A stretch of 64,000 nucleotides of DNA from Amycolatopsis sp. MtRt-6. Lineage in GTDB: Bacteria; Actinomycetota; Actinomycetes; Mycobacteriales; Pseudonocardiaceae. Every line of letters begins with the position of its first letter. Position 1 is the stretch's first letter. Made by a program: the position numbers and the translations under genes. The notes beneath the pieces are model-generated. The model saw only the letters and a program-made list of their open reading frames with translations. It did no database searches and had not been told where the DNA came from. Positions 9,568 to 18,959 of this stretch are shown piece by piece. Location: assembly GCF_017308975.1 (NCBI RefSeq), contig NZ_JADWPD010000019.1, positions 143,528-207,527 on the forward strand, in the 5' to 3' direction.

Positions 9568-11505
9568 ATGAGAATTATTACCTTAAGGCTGAGCAACTTC
9601 CAGTCTTTCGGCCCGGAGCCGACGACGGTCGCGCTGGAGGACGTCACTTACGTTCTCGGTCCGAACGGGGCGGGAAAGACGGCGGTGCTGGAGGCGCTCT
9701 CGCGTTTATTCAGCCCGCTTGCGGCGCAACGCAGGGTATGCCTCGACGACTTCCACGTGCCCGTCGGTCAGAGCGCGGCCGATGTGCGGGACGGCAGCCC
9801 CACTCTATGGCTCGAGGTGGACTTCGAGATCCCGGAGTCGGGAGCCGATGGCCAGCACGCCTCGGTTCCACCAAGTTTCTCGCACATGGCGATCGAAACC
9901 GCCGAGGGGATTCCGCGGATCCGCGTCCGCCTCACCGCTGAGCTCGCGCCGGACGGTGTCATCGACGAGCGAATCGAGTACATCCTTGAGGTGGACGAAT
10001 CGGGCGAGCCGGTCAAGCGGGCCGACATGTCGCGCTACGATCGGGCCCACGTCGAGGTGCACTACCTCCCGGCGCGGCGTGATCCAACGGAGCATGTCGC
10101 CTACACCAGCGCGTCGTTGATCGGCCGCACACTTAGAGCGACCGACTGGACGCGAGAGCGAGCGACGCTCGGCGAACTCACGAAGGAGATCACGACGGCG
10201 CTGGTCGCCAACACGACCGTGTCGAGCATCGGAGTGCAGCTCGCGGACGAGTGGCGCGGACTGCATCGTGGCGTCTTCTTCAAGGACCCGGCCATCGCCT
10301 TCGGACGCGGGGACCTGGATGGAGTACTCCGCCAGCTAACCCTCACGTTCTCCCCGTCCCACGACGGGGAGCCACTGCCGTTCGAGCGGCTGAGCGACGG
10401 GCAGAAATCACTGCTGTACATCTCGCTGGTACTTGCTTGGCACAGGCTGGCGCGGCGAGTAGTTGCAGGTGAGGAGGCATCGATCGATCCCGATCGTCTC
10501 CGTCCGCCGGTGCACACGGTGATCGCTCTCGAAGAACCCGAGAACAGCCTCGCTCCCCAGTATCTAGGTCGCATCATCCGTCAGCTGCGCGGCGCGTGCG
10601 GCGAAGGTGACGTGCAGGCTCTGATCGCGACACACGCACCGACGTTGCTGCGCCGTGTCGATCCCGGATCGATTCGGTTCCTGCGCTTGGACGCGAACCG
10701 CCGGACGACGGTGCGCCAGATCGTCCTGCCCGAAGACGACCAGGCTGCCGCTAAGTACGTGCGTGAGGCGGTCGAGGCGTTTCCCGAGCTGTACTTCGCC
10801 CGGTTGGTCGTACTGGGCGAAGGTGACAGTGAACAGGTCGTCCTGCCGCGGGTTCTGGCGGCGAAAGGTATCGCCGAAGACGACGCGTCGGTTGCGGTTG
10901 TGCCGCTTGGCGGGCGTCATGTTAACCATTTCTGGAGACTGCTCAACGAGCTTGAGATCCCGCACGTCACGTTGCTCGATCTGGACAGTGGTCGCCATCA
11001 AGGCGGCTGGGGGCGCGTGCGCAACGCGTACAAGCAGATCAACGCGATCAAGCCGGGGACCTACACCGACGAGAAAATCGAGGATATTCCGGCATGGAAA
11101 GCCGATCAGGCTTTCCCTGCGTACAACGATCCGGACTATCCGAACGGGTGCGGTCCGATCCAGGCTCTGGAGGCGCGCGGAGTGTTCTTCTCGAGCCCGG
11201 TCGACTTGGATCTGATGATGCTCGAGACATACCCCGAAGCCTACGGCGTCGAGGCCGGCGAACCGGATCCCCAGGTGATCGTGGCGGTGCTGGGGAAGAG
11301 CCACGTCAATGAGCACCGTCTCGGAGAAGGACTTCTGAAGCTCTTCGACACCTACCACACCAAGTTCGACCTCAGGAGCAAACCTGCGACTCATCTCTCT
11401 GCGCTCGCGACCTTGACCGACGAGGCGTTGATGGAGCAGCTCCCTGGGGTGCTCATCAGGCTTACGGAGCGCGTTCGCGCGCGGCTCGCGGAGTTGCCGG
11501 AATGA
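9568..11505 (+). CDS. gajA: OLD-family ATPase-TOPRIM nuclease, GajA-like
   Basis: A 645-residue protein in the order of class 2 OLD nucleases. The N-terminal ABC/SMC-type ATPase has Walker A GPNGAGKT at 31-38, a signature-like RLSDGQKSLLY stretch and a Walker B-like VIALEEPENSL. A C-terminal TOPRIM domain follows, with E418 and E422 in GEGDSEQ and the acidic pair D471/D473 in LLDLDSG. In Gabija, GajA nicks DNA and is held off by nucleotides until phage replication depletes them. The next gene is a UvrD-like helicase starting in a 4-base ATGA overlap, the diagnostic GajA-GajB pairing. The protein is somewhat longer than the best studied GajA (about 580 residues). The ATG at 9568 was preferred; a GTG at 9553 is possible, and neither has a clear Shine-Dalgarno sequence. 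Confidence 0.85.
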   Translation: MRIITLRLSNFQSFGPEPTTVALEDVTYVLGPNGAGKTAVLEALSRLFSPLAAQRRVCLDDFHVPVGQSAADVRDGSPTLWLEVDFEIPESGADGQHASVPPSFSHMAIETAEGIPRIRVRLTAELAPDGVIDERIEYILEVDESGEPVKRADMSRYDRAHVEVHYLPARRDPTEHVAYTSASLIGRTLRATDWTRERATLGELTKEITTALVANTTVSSIGVQLADEWRGLHRGVFFKDPAIAFGRGDLDGVLRQLTLTFSPSHDGEPLPFERLSDGQKSLLYISLVLAWHRLARRVVAGEEASIDPDRLRPPVHTVIALEEPENSLAPQYLGRIIRQLRGACGEGDVQALIATHAPTLLRRVDPGSIRFLRLDANRRTTVRQIVLPEDDQAAAKYVREAVEAFPELYFARLVVLGEGDSEQVVLPRVLAAKGIAEDDASVAVVPLGGRHVNHFWRLLNELEIPHVTLLDLDSGRHQGGWGRVRNAYKQINAIKPGTYTDEKIEDIPAWKADQAFPAYNDPDYPNGCGPIQALEARGVFFSSPVDLDLMMLETYPEAYGVEAGEPDPQVIVAVLGKSHVNEHRLGEGLLKLFDTYHTKFDLRSKPATHLSALATLTDEALMEQLPGVLIRLTERVRARLAELPE

Positions 11506-13163
11506 TCCGCGTGCAGTACTGGCAGCCAGCGGGCGGACTGGTCCTCGAGCCCAACGCCTTAGCCGCCGTCAAGGCGACCGGGCAGAACGTCGTCGTTGCC
11601 GCTGGGCCTGGAGCAGGCAAGACCGAACTCCTTGCTCAGCGAGCCGACTTCCTGCTACGTACGGGGCAATGCCCGTACCCGCGCCGGATCCTCGCGGTCT
11701 CTTTCAAGGTCGACGCCGCTCGCAACCTGCGGAGCCGGGTACGGCTGCGTGCCGGCGCGCAACTCGCCGCCAGGTTCGACAGCTTCACCTTCCAAGCGTT
11801 CGCCAAACGCCTGATTGACAACTTCCGGCCGGCCTTGGCGGGGTCGAACGCCCTCGCACCGGACTACCGCATCGACGCCTATGACCGGGTCCCGGGCGAG
11901 CGGATTACGTTCGCTGACCTGGTACCGCTCGCGCTCGAGATCCTCGGGGCCAACCGGTATGCCCGGGGCGGTATCCGTCAGACGTACAGCCACGTGTTTC
12001 TCGACGAGTTCCAGGACGCAACCAAGGAACAGTACGAGCTGGTCAGGGTGGCCTTCGGTGAGTCGGGGGCGGAATTGACCGCGGTCGGTGACGTCAAGCA
12101 GCGGATCATGGCATGGGCCGGTGCGCTGGACGGGGTGATGCGGACCTACGCTGACGACTTCGCGGCCCAAGCTCTCCCGCTGCACCAGAACTTCAGGTCG
12201 GCGCCAGTCCTGCGGCGGATGCAGAACCGCATGATCGCGGAGATGGATCCAGCCGCGGTCAGCCCCGCCGAAGACCTCGCCGGGGACGAGGGCACCATCG
12301 ATGTGCTCGCCTTCGACAACGAATTCGACGAGGCCCTGGCGGTAGCCGACCTGATCGAGGGCTGGCTTGGTGACGGAGTCTCACCGAGCGAGATCGCCGT
12401 CCTGGTCCGCAACCTTCCCCACTTTGTCGCCGCGGCGCTCAGCGCGGAACTGACCAAACGCGGCATCGCGGTTCGCAACGAGCAGGAGAGCCAGGACCTC
12501 TGGGCGGAGCCGGCTGCGTCCCTGGTGTTCAACTTCATCAGGGTCGTCGCGGATGACCGGCAACCCGACGCCTACGCCGAGCTGATGCGGGTGGTCAACC
12601 GTTCGAGCGCTTCCGAAGACGAAGCGTCACGCTTCGACAGCCGGCTAAAGCGGCTGCTGCGCAAGTCGAGGGCCGAGGTTCGCGATCCGGCGTTCGACGG
12701 AGCTGCCTCGGCATCTTGGATCGCCTTGGTCGCCGAGTTTCTCGACCTGGTTTCCCGTCCGGTTCTGATCGCGCTGTCGCCGAGCTACCAGCAGTCTGAT
12801 CGTCTCGGCGACGTCCTGAGTCAAGCGCTCGAAGCTTTCGGTAAGGCACTCGCCGTCGACGGGGACGCCGTTGAGGCTCTGAAGCGGCTGTCCGAATTGG
12901 ACGCTGTAAAGATCGTGACTGTCCACAAGTGCAAGGGGCTTGAGTTCGAGAAGGTCGTGGTACTCGGCGTCGAAGAGCAGCTCTTCTGGGGAGATGACCC
13001 CACAGAAGTCATGTCCGCGTTCTTCGTAGCCGTCTCTCGTGCCAGGAACCATTTGGTACTGACCTGGGCCAAACATCGCGAACGTCCTGCCGGCTATACG
13101 AAGAAGTGGTACGAGTACAGAACAAAACACCAAGAGTTCATCGACTTCGCTGACGGTGACTAG
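11502..13163 (+). CDS. gajB: UvrD/PcrA-like helicase, GajB-like
   Basis: A 553-residue superfamily 1A helicase. Motifs are in order: Walker A AGPGAGKT at 34-41, motif II LDEFQD at about 167-172, motif III AVGDVKQRIMAWAGA, motif IV LHQNFRS, motif V TVHKCKGLEFEKV and motif VI VAVSRARNHL. All catalytic residues seem intact. In Gabija, GajB joins GajA in a large complex and is thought to sense DNA ends or single strands and hydrolyse nucleotides. The start codon overlaps the gajA stop (ATGA), so the two are translationally coupled. The protein is a little longer than the type GajB (about 490 residues). UvrD itself is unlikely given the partner and short length. Confidence 0.85.
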   Translation: MIRVQYWQPAGGLVLEPNALAAVKATGQNVVVAAGPGAGKTELLAQRADFLLRTGQCPYPRRILAVSFKVDAARNLRSRVRLRAGAQLAARFDSFTFQAFAKRLIDNFRPALAGSNALAPDYRIDAYDRVPGERITFADLVPLALEILGANRYARGGIRQTYSHVFLDEFQDATKEQYELVRVAFGESGAELTAVGDVKQRIMAWAGALDGVMRTYADDFAAQALPLHQNFRSAPVLRRMQNRMIAEMDPAAVSPAEDLAGDEGTIDVLAFDNEFDEALAVADLIEGWLGDGVSPSEIAVLVRNLPHFVAAALSAELTKRGIAVRNEQESQDLWAEPAASLVFNFIRVVADDRQPDAYAELMRVVNRSSASEDEASRFDSRLKRLLRKSRAEVRDPAFDGAASASWIALVAEFLDLVSRPVLIALSPSYQQSDRLGDVLSQALEAFGKALAVDGDAVEALKRLSELDAVKIVTVHKCKGLEFEKVVVLGVEEQLFWGDDPTEVMSAFFVAVSRARNHLVLTWAKHRERPAGYTKKWYEYRTKHQEFIDFADGD

Positions 13164-13365
13164 CGTTCTTCGAGTAGCGGCCCGAGGGCGGGACAGTAAC
13201 GCTGAAGCGTTCATCGCGACCGGATGTCAGGCCGAGAGTCGCCTGTGAAGACAGTCCAGCTGGTACCGCCCCAGTCTGCGGGGGCCTGTGGGCTCCAGAA
13301 AGTCGGTTCGTGGATCTGACCTGCGGTGATGGGCGCGTTCGATGGGCAGAGCATGATCGCCAGCC

Positions 13366-13760
13366 ATGGCGCTGCGGTTGCTCTACTTGATCTTCCTCCG
13401 GTTGGTGAGCCTACTGGTGTTTGTTGGGCGCTCATCGGCGTCGAAGGACGTCGAGCTGCTCGTGTTACGCCACGAGGTGGCCGTGCTGCGCCGAGGCAAT
13501 CCGAAACCTCGCCTGAACTGGACTGACCGGGCTGTTCTCGCCGCGCTGGTTCGGCTGCTGCCCCCCGGGCTGCGGGCACACCGGTTGGTCACCCCGGGCA
13601 CGATCCTGCGCTGGCACCGGCGCCTGGTCGCCGGGAAGTGGACCTACCCACACCGAGCGGGCCGTCCGCCCGTCGACGAGGCGCTCACCGAGCTGATCGA
13701 ACGGATGGCCGGGGAGAATCACCACTGGGGGCACAAGAGGATTCAGGGGGAGCTGGTCAT
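13366..13760 (+). pseudogene. truncated integrase-type (rve) transposase fragment
   Basis: The first 130 or so codons match the N-terminal region of actinobacterial IS481/IS3-like rve transposases: LRHEVAVLRR, then TPGTILRWHRRLVAGKWTYP, then WGHKRIQGEL. The similarity stops abruptly after RIQGEL near 13756, before any of the DDE catalytic residues, and the frame then runs into unrelated sequence. It is an insertion-sequence remnant at the right edge of the defence island. A related fragment occurs near 39.3 kb. Confidence 0.75.
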
Positions 13761-13763
13761 CCG

Positions 13764-13915
13764 CTGCTGCTCCGCCGACGTCGGCGACGCCGAGCGCGGC
13801 CGCGGCGAGTGATACGAGCGGCGGCATCCCGGCTTGGGTGTGGATCCTCATCGCCGTGGTGGTCGTGGCGGCCGCGGTCGTCGTCGGGCTGCGGCTGCGG
13901 CGGACCCGGGAGTAG
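13764..13915 (+). pseudogene. 3' remnant of a C-terminally anchored membrane protein gene
   Basis: Directly after the transposase fragment, in another frame, about 49 codons encode a Pro/Ala/Thr/Ser-rich linker, then a hydrophobic helix (PAWVWILIAVVVVAAAVVV) and a basic tail LRLRRTRE before a TAG at 13913. This is the usual C-terminal end of exported actinobacterial proteins tethered to the membrane. CopC- or YcnI-like copper proteins are one possibility, but too little is left to say. The 5' part was lost when the insertion sequence entered or a deletion followed. Confidence 0.55.
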
Positions 13916-13920
13916 CGCGT

Positions 13921-13944
13921 GAGGGCCGGGCATGCCCGGCCCTC
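13921..13944. terminator. perfect 24-bp palindrome between convergent ends
   Basis: A self-complementary 24-bp sequence with half-site GAGGGCCGGGCA folds into a strong G+C hairpin. It lies between the stop of the plus-strand remnant and the stop of the minus-strand ligase pseudogene, so it probably served as a bidirectional terminator. No U-tract follows on either side, as is common in actinomycetes. Confidence 0.7.
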
Positions 13945-15498
13945 ACGACAGCTCAGACCGGCGTCCCGGCCGCGCGCGCAGCGCCCGCCGATCGATCTTG
14001 CCCGCCGGGCCCAGCGGCAGCGACGGCAAGACCAGCAGCCGCTCCGGAAACTTGCGTGGCTCCAGGCCGTGCAGTTCGAGGTAGGTCACGAGTTCGGGCA
14101 GCGTCAGCGGTGTATCCGTGGCGATGCAGGCGCAGAGCCGTTCGCCGAGCATGGGGTCCGGTACCGGCACGCAGGCGACGTCGCGGACCGCCGGGTGGGT
14201 GATCACGATTCCTCGATCTCCGCGGGGCTGATGTTCAGGCCGCCGCGAATGACGACGTCCTTGAGCCGCCCGGACACCACGAGATAGCCGTCGGCGTCGA
14301 GGTGGCCGAGATCGCCGGTCCGGACCCACCCGCCGGGGGCGCGGTAGCGCGCGTTCAGCTCGGGCGCGCCGACGTAGCACAGCGGTGACATCGGGCCGCG
14401 CGCGAGGATTTCGCCGGTCTGCCCGGCCGGGACGTCGGCGAGCCGGTCGTCGACGATGCGGACCTCCGCCACGCCCGGGCTGGGGCGCCCGGCGGTCGTC
14501 GCCCGTTCCGGTGGGTCGTCGAGCGCGGTGTGGCAGCTGACGCCGTCGGCCGAGCCGTAGAGGTTGAGGACCGGGCACCCCAGTGCTTCCCGGCCGCGTC
14601 GCGCGGTCGGCTCGTCGAGCACCGCGCCGCCGACGACCGCGGCGCGCGGGCTGGAGGTGTCGGTGCCGGCCAACTCGGGCCGGTCGGCGAGCCGGCGGAG
14701 CATCGTCGCGACGCCCAGCAGGTGGGTCGGGCGGGTGCGCTCGATCAGCTCGAGCGTGCGGACCGGGTCGAACTTCGGCTGCAGGATCAAGGTCGCACCG
14801 AGTGTCGCGAGGGTGACCGAGGTCCCGCTGCTGCCGAACGCCGACGCCAGCGGCACGAGGAACAGGTTGCGCATTTCGGCGGGGTCGCCGTCGGACAGGC
14901 CCGCCATCATGGTGCCCCGGCCGCCCGAGAGCGCGTTGTGCGAGTAGGCGACCATCTTCGGCTCGGCCTCGGAGCCGGACGTGACGAGGATGCGCGCGGC
15001 TGAGCCCGGGTCGAGGCGGACCGGCCGGAAGCCGACCGCGTCCGCCGCCAGCAGGGCGTGGACCGGGACGCAGCCCCGCGGGGTTTCGGTGCCGACCGCG
15101 ACGACGCGCGTAGTTCGGGGAGCTCGGCGGCGAGTGTGCGGATTCCCTCCGCGCAGCCGTAGTCGCCGTGCCGGACGACGGTGACGACGGCGACGGCACC
15201 GGAGCGGGCAAGGAGGCTGGCCGCGTCTCGTTGACCTCGGCCGACGGGGTAGGGCAGGGAGACGGCGCCGAGTGCGGCGATCGCGAGGTCGGCGGCGCAG
15301 GCCAGCCGTCCGTTGGGCAGCTGCACGGCGACGACGTCGCCCGGGTCGACCCCGAGCCGGGCGAGGCCGGTCGCGAGGCGGCGGGCCATGTCGTCCAGTT
15401 CGGCGTAGGTCACGTCGCCGTCGGCGTCGATGACCGCGATCTTGTCCGGCTGGTCGGCGGTAGGCCGGTGTCGCGCGGGTGCGGGGCACGGTGGTCAC
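13943..15498 (-). pseudogene. AMP-forming acyl-CoA ligase, frameshifted
   Basis: The whole length of an ANL-superfamily adenylating enzyme is present but spread over three frames. The N-terminal piece has the typical VTYAELDDMARRLATGLARLG. The middle piece has the ATP-binding loop VTSGSEAEPKMVAYSHN, LYGSADG, and the GWVRTGDLGHLD and GRLKDVVIRGG motifs. The C-terminal piece starts VITHPAVRDVACVPVPDP and contains GPAGKIDRRALR. The breaks fall near 15450, 15110 and 14205, each explained by a small indel. It is the last gene of the ABC-transporter operon. Either the gene is decaying or the assembly has errors; three separate breaks favour decay. Substrate cannot be predicted. Confidence 0.8.
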
Positions 15499-15499
15499 G

Positions 15500-15821
15500 A
15501 AAGCCTCCAGGGGTCTCCAGAGCGGGACAGCCGTGGGTGTCGCGGCCGAGGACGGCGGCCATGCGGGGATCCGCCGGCAGGGCCGCAAGATCTTCGGTGA
15601 CGTCGACGTCCGGAGCGGGCCGGGCTGCCGTGCGGCCGCTGCGCAGGAGTTCCGCCGCCGCGCCGCAGGTCGACGGCTTCGGGATCTTCGGCTCCGGCGC
15701 CCGCGAGGTACTTGCGAGACTGCGAGCAGTGCGGCTTCGGCGACGCTTCCGGCGTAACGGTGGGCGCCAGCATGCCGCCGAGGCTTGCGGCCACTGCCTC
15801 GGGTTCGGGATCGGAGGGCAC
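15500..15821 (-). pseudogene. short frameshifted gene of unknown family
   Basis: Between the DJ-1-like gene and the ligase, good protein-like segments occur in succession in different minus-strand frames: a start MPSDPEPEAVAASLGG, then GSVAEAALLAVSQV, then YLAGAGAEDPEAVDLRRG, then DVDVTEDLAALPADPRMAAV. Joined together they would make a protein of roughly 100 residues ending near the ligase start. The pattern implies at least two indels, as in the neighbouring ligase. I do not recognise the family. Confidence 0.45.
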
Positions 15822-15824
15822 GGC

Positions 15825-16445
15825 CTACGCCGGTCCGGCGCCGCGGGCGAACGGATCCCACGTCGGGTCGGTGTGCACCTCGAGTTCGAGGTAGTTGGCG
15901 ACTTCTTCGGCGACCTCTGCGCCGTGCAGGTGCCGGATGAGCGCGGCGGTCATGTCCATGCCGGCGGCCACTCCGGAGGACGTCCACCGGTTGCGGTCTT
16001 CGACCCACCGCGCCTGCCGGACCCACTCGATGTTCTCGCCGTGGGTCGTGACCCAGTCGAACGCGCGCTTGTTGGACGTCGCACGGCAGCCGTCGAGGAG
16101 GCCCGCGGCCGCGAGCACGGCCGAGCCGGTGCACACGGACGTGATGAGCGATGCGCGGCCCGCGTAGCTGGCCAGCCAGGCCAGAAACAATGAGTCTTGC
16201 ACCAGCGACCGGGTGCCGCGGCCGCCGGGGACCAGCACAATGTCGGGCTCGGGCGGGGTGTCCCGGCTGTCGGTCACCGACACCTGGATCCCCGGCGAAC
16301 TGGCCACCGGGCTGCCGTCCGGACCGACGAACCGGACCTCGAACAGCTCCGGCGCGGCACCCAGCAGGTCGACCGGGCCGAACACGTCCAGCAGCTGAAA
16401 CCCCTCGAACAGGATGACGCTGACGCACCGTTTCGCCATCGTCAC
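15825..16445 (-). CDS. DJ-1/PfpI-family protein, isonitrile hydratase-like
   Basis: A 206-residue single-domain class I glutamine-amidotransferase-like protein. The opening VSVILFEGFQLLDVFGPVDLL and the nucleophile elbow C105 in SVCTGSAVLAAAGLLDG are characteristic of the GlxA/InhA branch of the DJ-1 superfamily. It lacks the AraC DNA-binding domain that GlxA-type regulators carry. Pseudomonas InhA of this family hydrates isonitriles to N-substituted formamides, but annotation of other members is uncertain. The GTG start overlaps the stop of the upstream alpha/beta hydrolase gene (GTGA); an ATG two codons later is an alternative. It is co-transcribed with the metal/siderophore ABC transporter genes. 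Confidence 0.75.
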   Translation of the reverse strand: MTMAKRCVSVILFEGFQLLDVFGPVDLLGAAPELFEVRFVGPDGSPVASSPGIQVSVTDSRDTPPEPDIVLVPGGRGTRSLVQDSLFLAWLASYAGRASLITSVCTGSAVLAAAGLLDGCRATSNKRAFDWVTTHGENIEWVRQARWVEDRNRWTSSGVAAGMDMTAALIRHLHGAEVAEEVANYLELEVHTDPTWDPFARGAGPA

Positions 16446-17137
16446 AACCTATCCGCGAGTGCGTGCTTGGTCGCTTCGAGATTCAGGACGTGCAGGTCGT
16501 GCCCGCCGCCGGGCACCACTCGGACGGTGTAACCCCCACGCTGCAACCGGTCCTGCAGATCGGGCGGCACGACCCGCGAGGGGTCGGCTACGACGACCAG
16601 GGACGGGACCACAGGTTCCTCCGGGGGCAGCAGCGTCGCCAGCGGGAAAGCCGGCGCTTCCAGGTGAGCGAGGTCGAACAGCTTCACCGCACGCAGGGCC
16701 TGCTCGACGTGGGCACGGCTGAAGCCGGGCAATAGCGGCGCGAGCTCCTCGACGCTCATCCAGGATCCGTCCGGACGCTGCGGGGGAGTGATCTCCAGGT
16801 CGTCCGGGATGATCCACCCAGGATCGAGGTAGACGGCCTGCTTCGGGGCCAGCCGCTCGGCCGCGAGCGTCAGGGACCGGCCGCCGAGCGAGTGGCCGAT
16901 GACCAGATCCAGCCCGGTCGGCAGCGTCTCGACCAGGTCGCCGGCGAGGTCTTCGGGCGTGTAGCTGTCGGCGCGTTCACTCTGGCCGTGCCCGCGCTGG
17001 TCGACGAGCGTCACCGTGTAGCCGTGGCCGGCGATCCACGGCGCCAGCTCGAACCAGGTGCCGCTGTCACCGGTGAGCCCGTGGATCAGCGCGGCGCGCT
17101 TCGGGCCGTCGCCGACGTCGGTCGTCCACAGCTTCAT
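16442..17137 (-). CDS. alpha/beta hydrolase
   Basis: A 231-residue cytoplasmic alpha/beta-hydrolase-fold enzyme. The oxyanion region IHGLTGDSGTW, the nucleophile S83 in GHSLGGRS, and a C-terminal GGGHDLHV with the catalytic histidine are visible. Small esterases in siderophore operons can release metal by hydrolysing the imported ligand; here that is only a contextual guess. The ATG overlaps the stop of the upstream ABC ATPase gene (ATGA), and its own stop overlaps the next start, so translation is coupled. Confidence 0.75.
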   Translation of the reverse strand: MKLWTTDVGDGPKRAALIHGLTGDSGTWFELAPWIAGHGYTVTLVDQRGHGQSERADSYTPEDLAGDLVETLPTGLDLVIGHSLGGRSLTLAAERLAPKQAVYLDPGWIIPDDLEITPPQRPDGSWMSVEELAPLLPGFSRAHVEQALRAVKLFDLAHLEAPAFPLATLLPPEEPVVPSLVVVADPSRVVPPDLQDRLQRGGYTVRVVPGGGHDLHVLNLEATKHALADRL

Positions 17138-17916
17138 GTTCGGTCCTTCCCTCCGAGGGGTGCGGTCAGCAGGTGCGGGCGTCCGGTGAGCGGGTGCCGC
17201 ATGAGCTGGGACCGGACGCCGAACACCTCCGTGGTCAGGTCGTCGGTGAGGATGTCCCGCGGTGGACCCGACGCGACGAGCCGGCCGGCGTGCAGGACCG
17301 CGGCGGTGTCGGCGTAGGCGAGTGCGTGGTCGAGGTCATGGAGGACGGCGACCCGGGTCAGGTCGAGCGTGGCGAGGAGCTCGAGGAAGTCGAGCTGGGC
17401 TCGCGGGTCGAGGTGGTTGGTCGGCTCGTCCAGCAGCAGCGTCGACGCTTCCTGCGCGAGGGCCCGGGCCAGCAGGACCCGTTGCCGTTCGCCGCCGGAC
17501 AGGGTGCTGAACGCCCGGTGCGCGAACTGTGCGGCACCGGTCCGCTGCAGCACCTCCGTGGTCGCTTGCCGGTCGGCCGCGCGTTCGGCGGCCCACCACG
17601 GCAGGTGGGCGTGGCGCCCGGTGCCGACGACTTCTTCGGCAGTGAGGCCAGTGCCAGCGTCCTGGAACTGCGGGACGACCGCCCGGAGCCGGGCAGCTTC
17701 CCGCGGCGGTACCGCGCGGACGTCGCGGCCGCCGATCAGGACCGTGCCGCCAGTGGGACGAACCGCCTGGTAGATCGCGCGGAGCAGCGTCGTCTTCCCG
17801 GAACCGTTCGGCCCGACGATCGCGAGGAACGCACCGTCCGGGATGACCAGGTCGACGTCCCGCACGATCGGGTCGCCGCCGAGCTTGACGGTCACGGATT
17901 CGAGGTCCACGCGCAT
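17134..17916 (-). CDS. FecE-type ABC transporter ATPase
   Basis: A 260-residue ATPase of the iron-siderophore/B12 import type. Walker A GPNGSGKTTLLRAIYQ, Q-loop VVPQFQDAG, signature LSGGERQRVLLARAL, Walker B LLLDEPTNHLD and the switch histidine in AVLHDLDHALAYAD are all intact. It energises the permease encoded just upstream. The ATG at 17916 follows GGAAGGAG and its A overlaps the permease stop by one base. Products of this type stay on the cytoplasmic face of the membrane. Confidence 0.9.
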   Translation of the reverse strand: MRVDLESVTVKLGGDPIVRDVDLVIPDGAFLAIVGPNGSGKTTLLRAIYQAVRPTGGTVLIGGRDVRAVPPREAARLRAVVPQFQDAGTGLTAEEVVGTGRHAHLPWWAAERAADRQATTEVLQRTGAAQFAHRAFSTLSGGERQRVLLARALAQEASTLLLDEPTNHLDPRAQLDFLELLATLDLTRVAVLHDLDHALAYADTAAVLHAGRLVASGPPRDILTDDLTTEVFGVRSQLMRHPLTGRPHLLTAPLGGKDRT

Positions 17917-18959
17917 CAGCGGGCTCCTTCCCGCTGCATGAGGAGCAGGAAGAACGGCCCGCCGACCAGCGCCGTGAAGATCGTGAGCGGGAACTCCTGC
18001 GGGGCGCCGACGGTGCGGGCGACGAGGTCGACCGCCACGAGGAACACCGCGCCGAGCAGCGCCCCGACCGGGAGAACACGCCGGTGGTCGGCGCCGACGA
18101 GCAGCCGGGCCGTGTGCGGCACGATCAGCCCGACGAAGCCGACACCGCCAGCGAGCCCGACCGTGACCGCGGTGCACAGGGCGGCTACCAGCAACAGCAG
18201 CAACCGGACCCGACGCAGGTGGACCCCCACCGCGACCGCGCTGTCATCGCCCAGCGACAAGGCGTTCAGCGCGCGTCCCTGGGTCAGCAGCCACAGGACA
18301 CACACCAGGATCACCACGACCGGAACCGGCAATGAATCCCACCGCGCCCCCGAGACCGAACCGAGGGTCCAGAACAGGATTCCGCTCAGCTGACCGGGCT
18401 GGGCTTGCAGCTGCACGAAACTGGTGGCCGCCGCGGCGACGTAGCCGAGGGCGACACCGGCCAGGACGAGCCGGTTGTCGGTGAACGCCCCGCGCCGCTG
18501 GGCGAAGGAGAACACGAGCGCCAGGACCAGCGCCGCCCCCGCGAACGCGCCCGCCGGCACGCCGAGGCCGAGCAGCACGCCACTGCCGGCGACCATGACG
18601 AGGACCGCCCCGAACGACGCGCCCGAGGAAACGCCGATGACGTAGGGATCGGCGAGCGGGTTCCGCACCAGACCCTGCAGGGCGATCCCGGACACGGTCA
18701 ACCCGGCCCCGGCCGTCACCGCCGCGATCACCCGCGGAATGCGGTACTCCCACACGATCGTGAGGTGCAGCGTCGACGCGGGGTCGCCGATTCCGGCCTT
18801 CGCGAGCAGAACGCGCGCGACGTCGCCGACCGGCACCGGCACACTGCCGACACACACCCCGAGCACCGCGACCGCGACCAGAGCGAGCGCGAGTGCCGCG
18901 ACCCAGGTGCCGGTCGATACCCGGGCGCGGCGCGGGTCAGAACGCGTCAGGGTGGGCAA
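17916..18959 (-). CDS. FecCD-family ABC transporter permease
   Basis: A roughly 347-residue polytopic protein with about ten hydrophobic segments and the family hallmarks VWEYRIPRVIAAVTAGAGL, LVRNPLADPYVIGVSSGAS, and GGVGFVGLIVPHTARLLVG. It would form the homodimeric channel for an iron-siderophore, heme or cobalamin type substrate. The start is uncertain: a TTG at 18959, overlapping the end of the binding-protein gene, gives the usual family length; longer versions read through the upstream gene. Confidence 0.88.
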   Translation of the reverse strand: MPTLTRSDPRRARVSTGTWVAALALALVAVAVLGVCVGSVPVPVGDVARVLLAKAGIGDPASTLHLTIVWEYRIPRVIAAVTAGAGLTVSGIALQGLVRNPLADPYVIGVSSGASFGAVLVMVAGSGVLLGLGVPAGAFAGAALVLALVFSFAQRRGAFTDNRLVLAGVALGYVAAAATSFVQLQAQPGQLSGILFWTLGSVSGARWDSLPVPVVVILVCVLWLLTQGRALNALSLGDDSAVAVGVHLRRVRLLLLLVAALCTAVTVGLAGGVGFVGLIVPHTARLLVGADHRRVLPVGALLGAVFLVAVDLVARTVGAPQEFPLTIFTALVGGPFFLLLMQREGAR

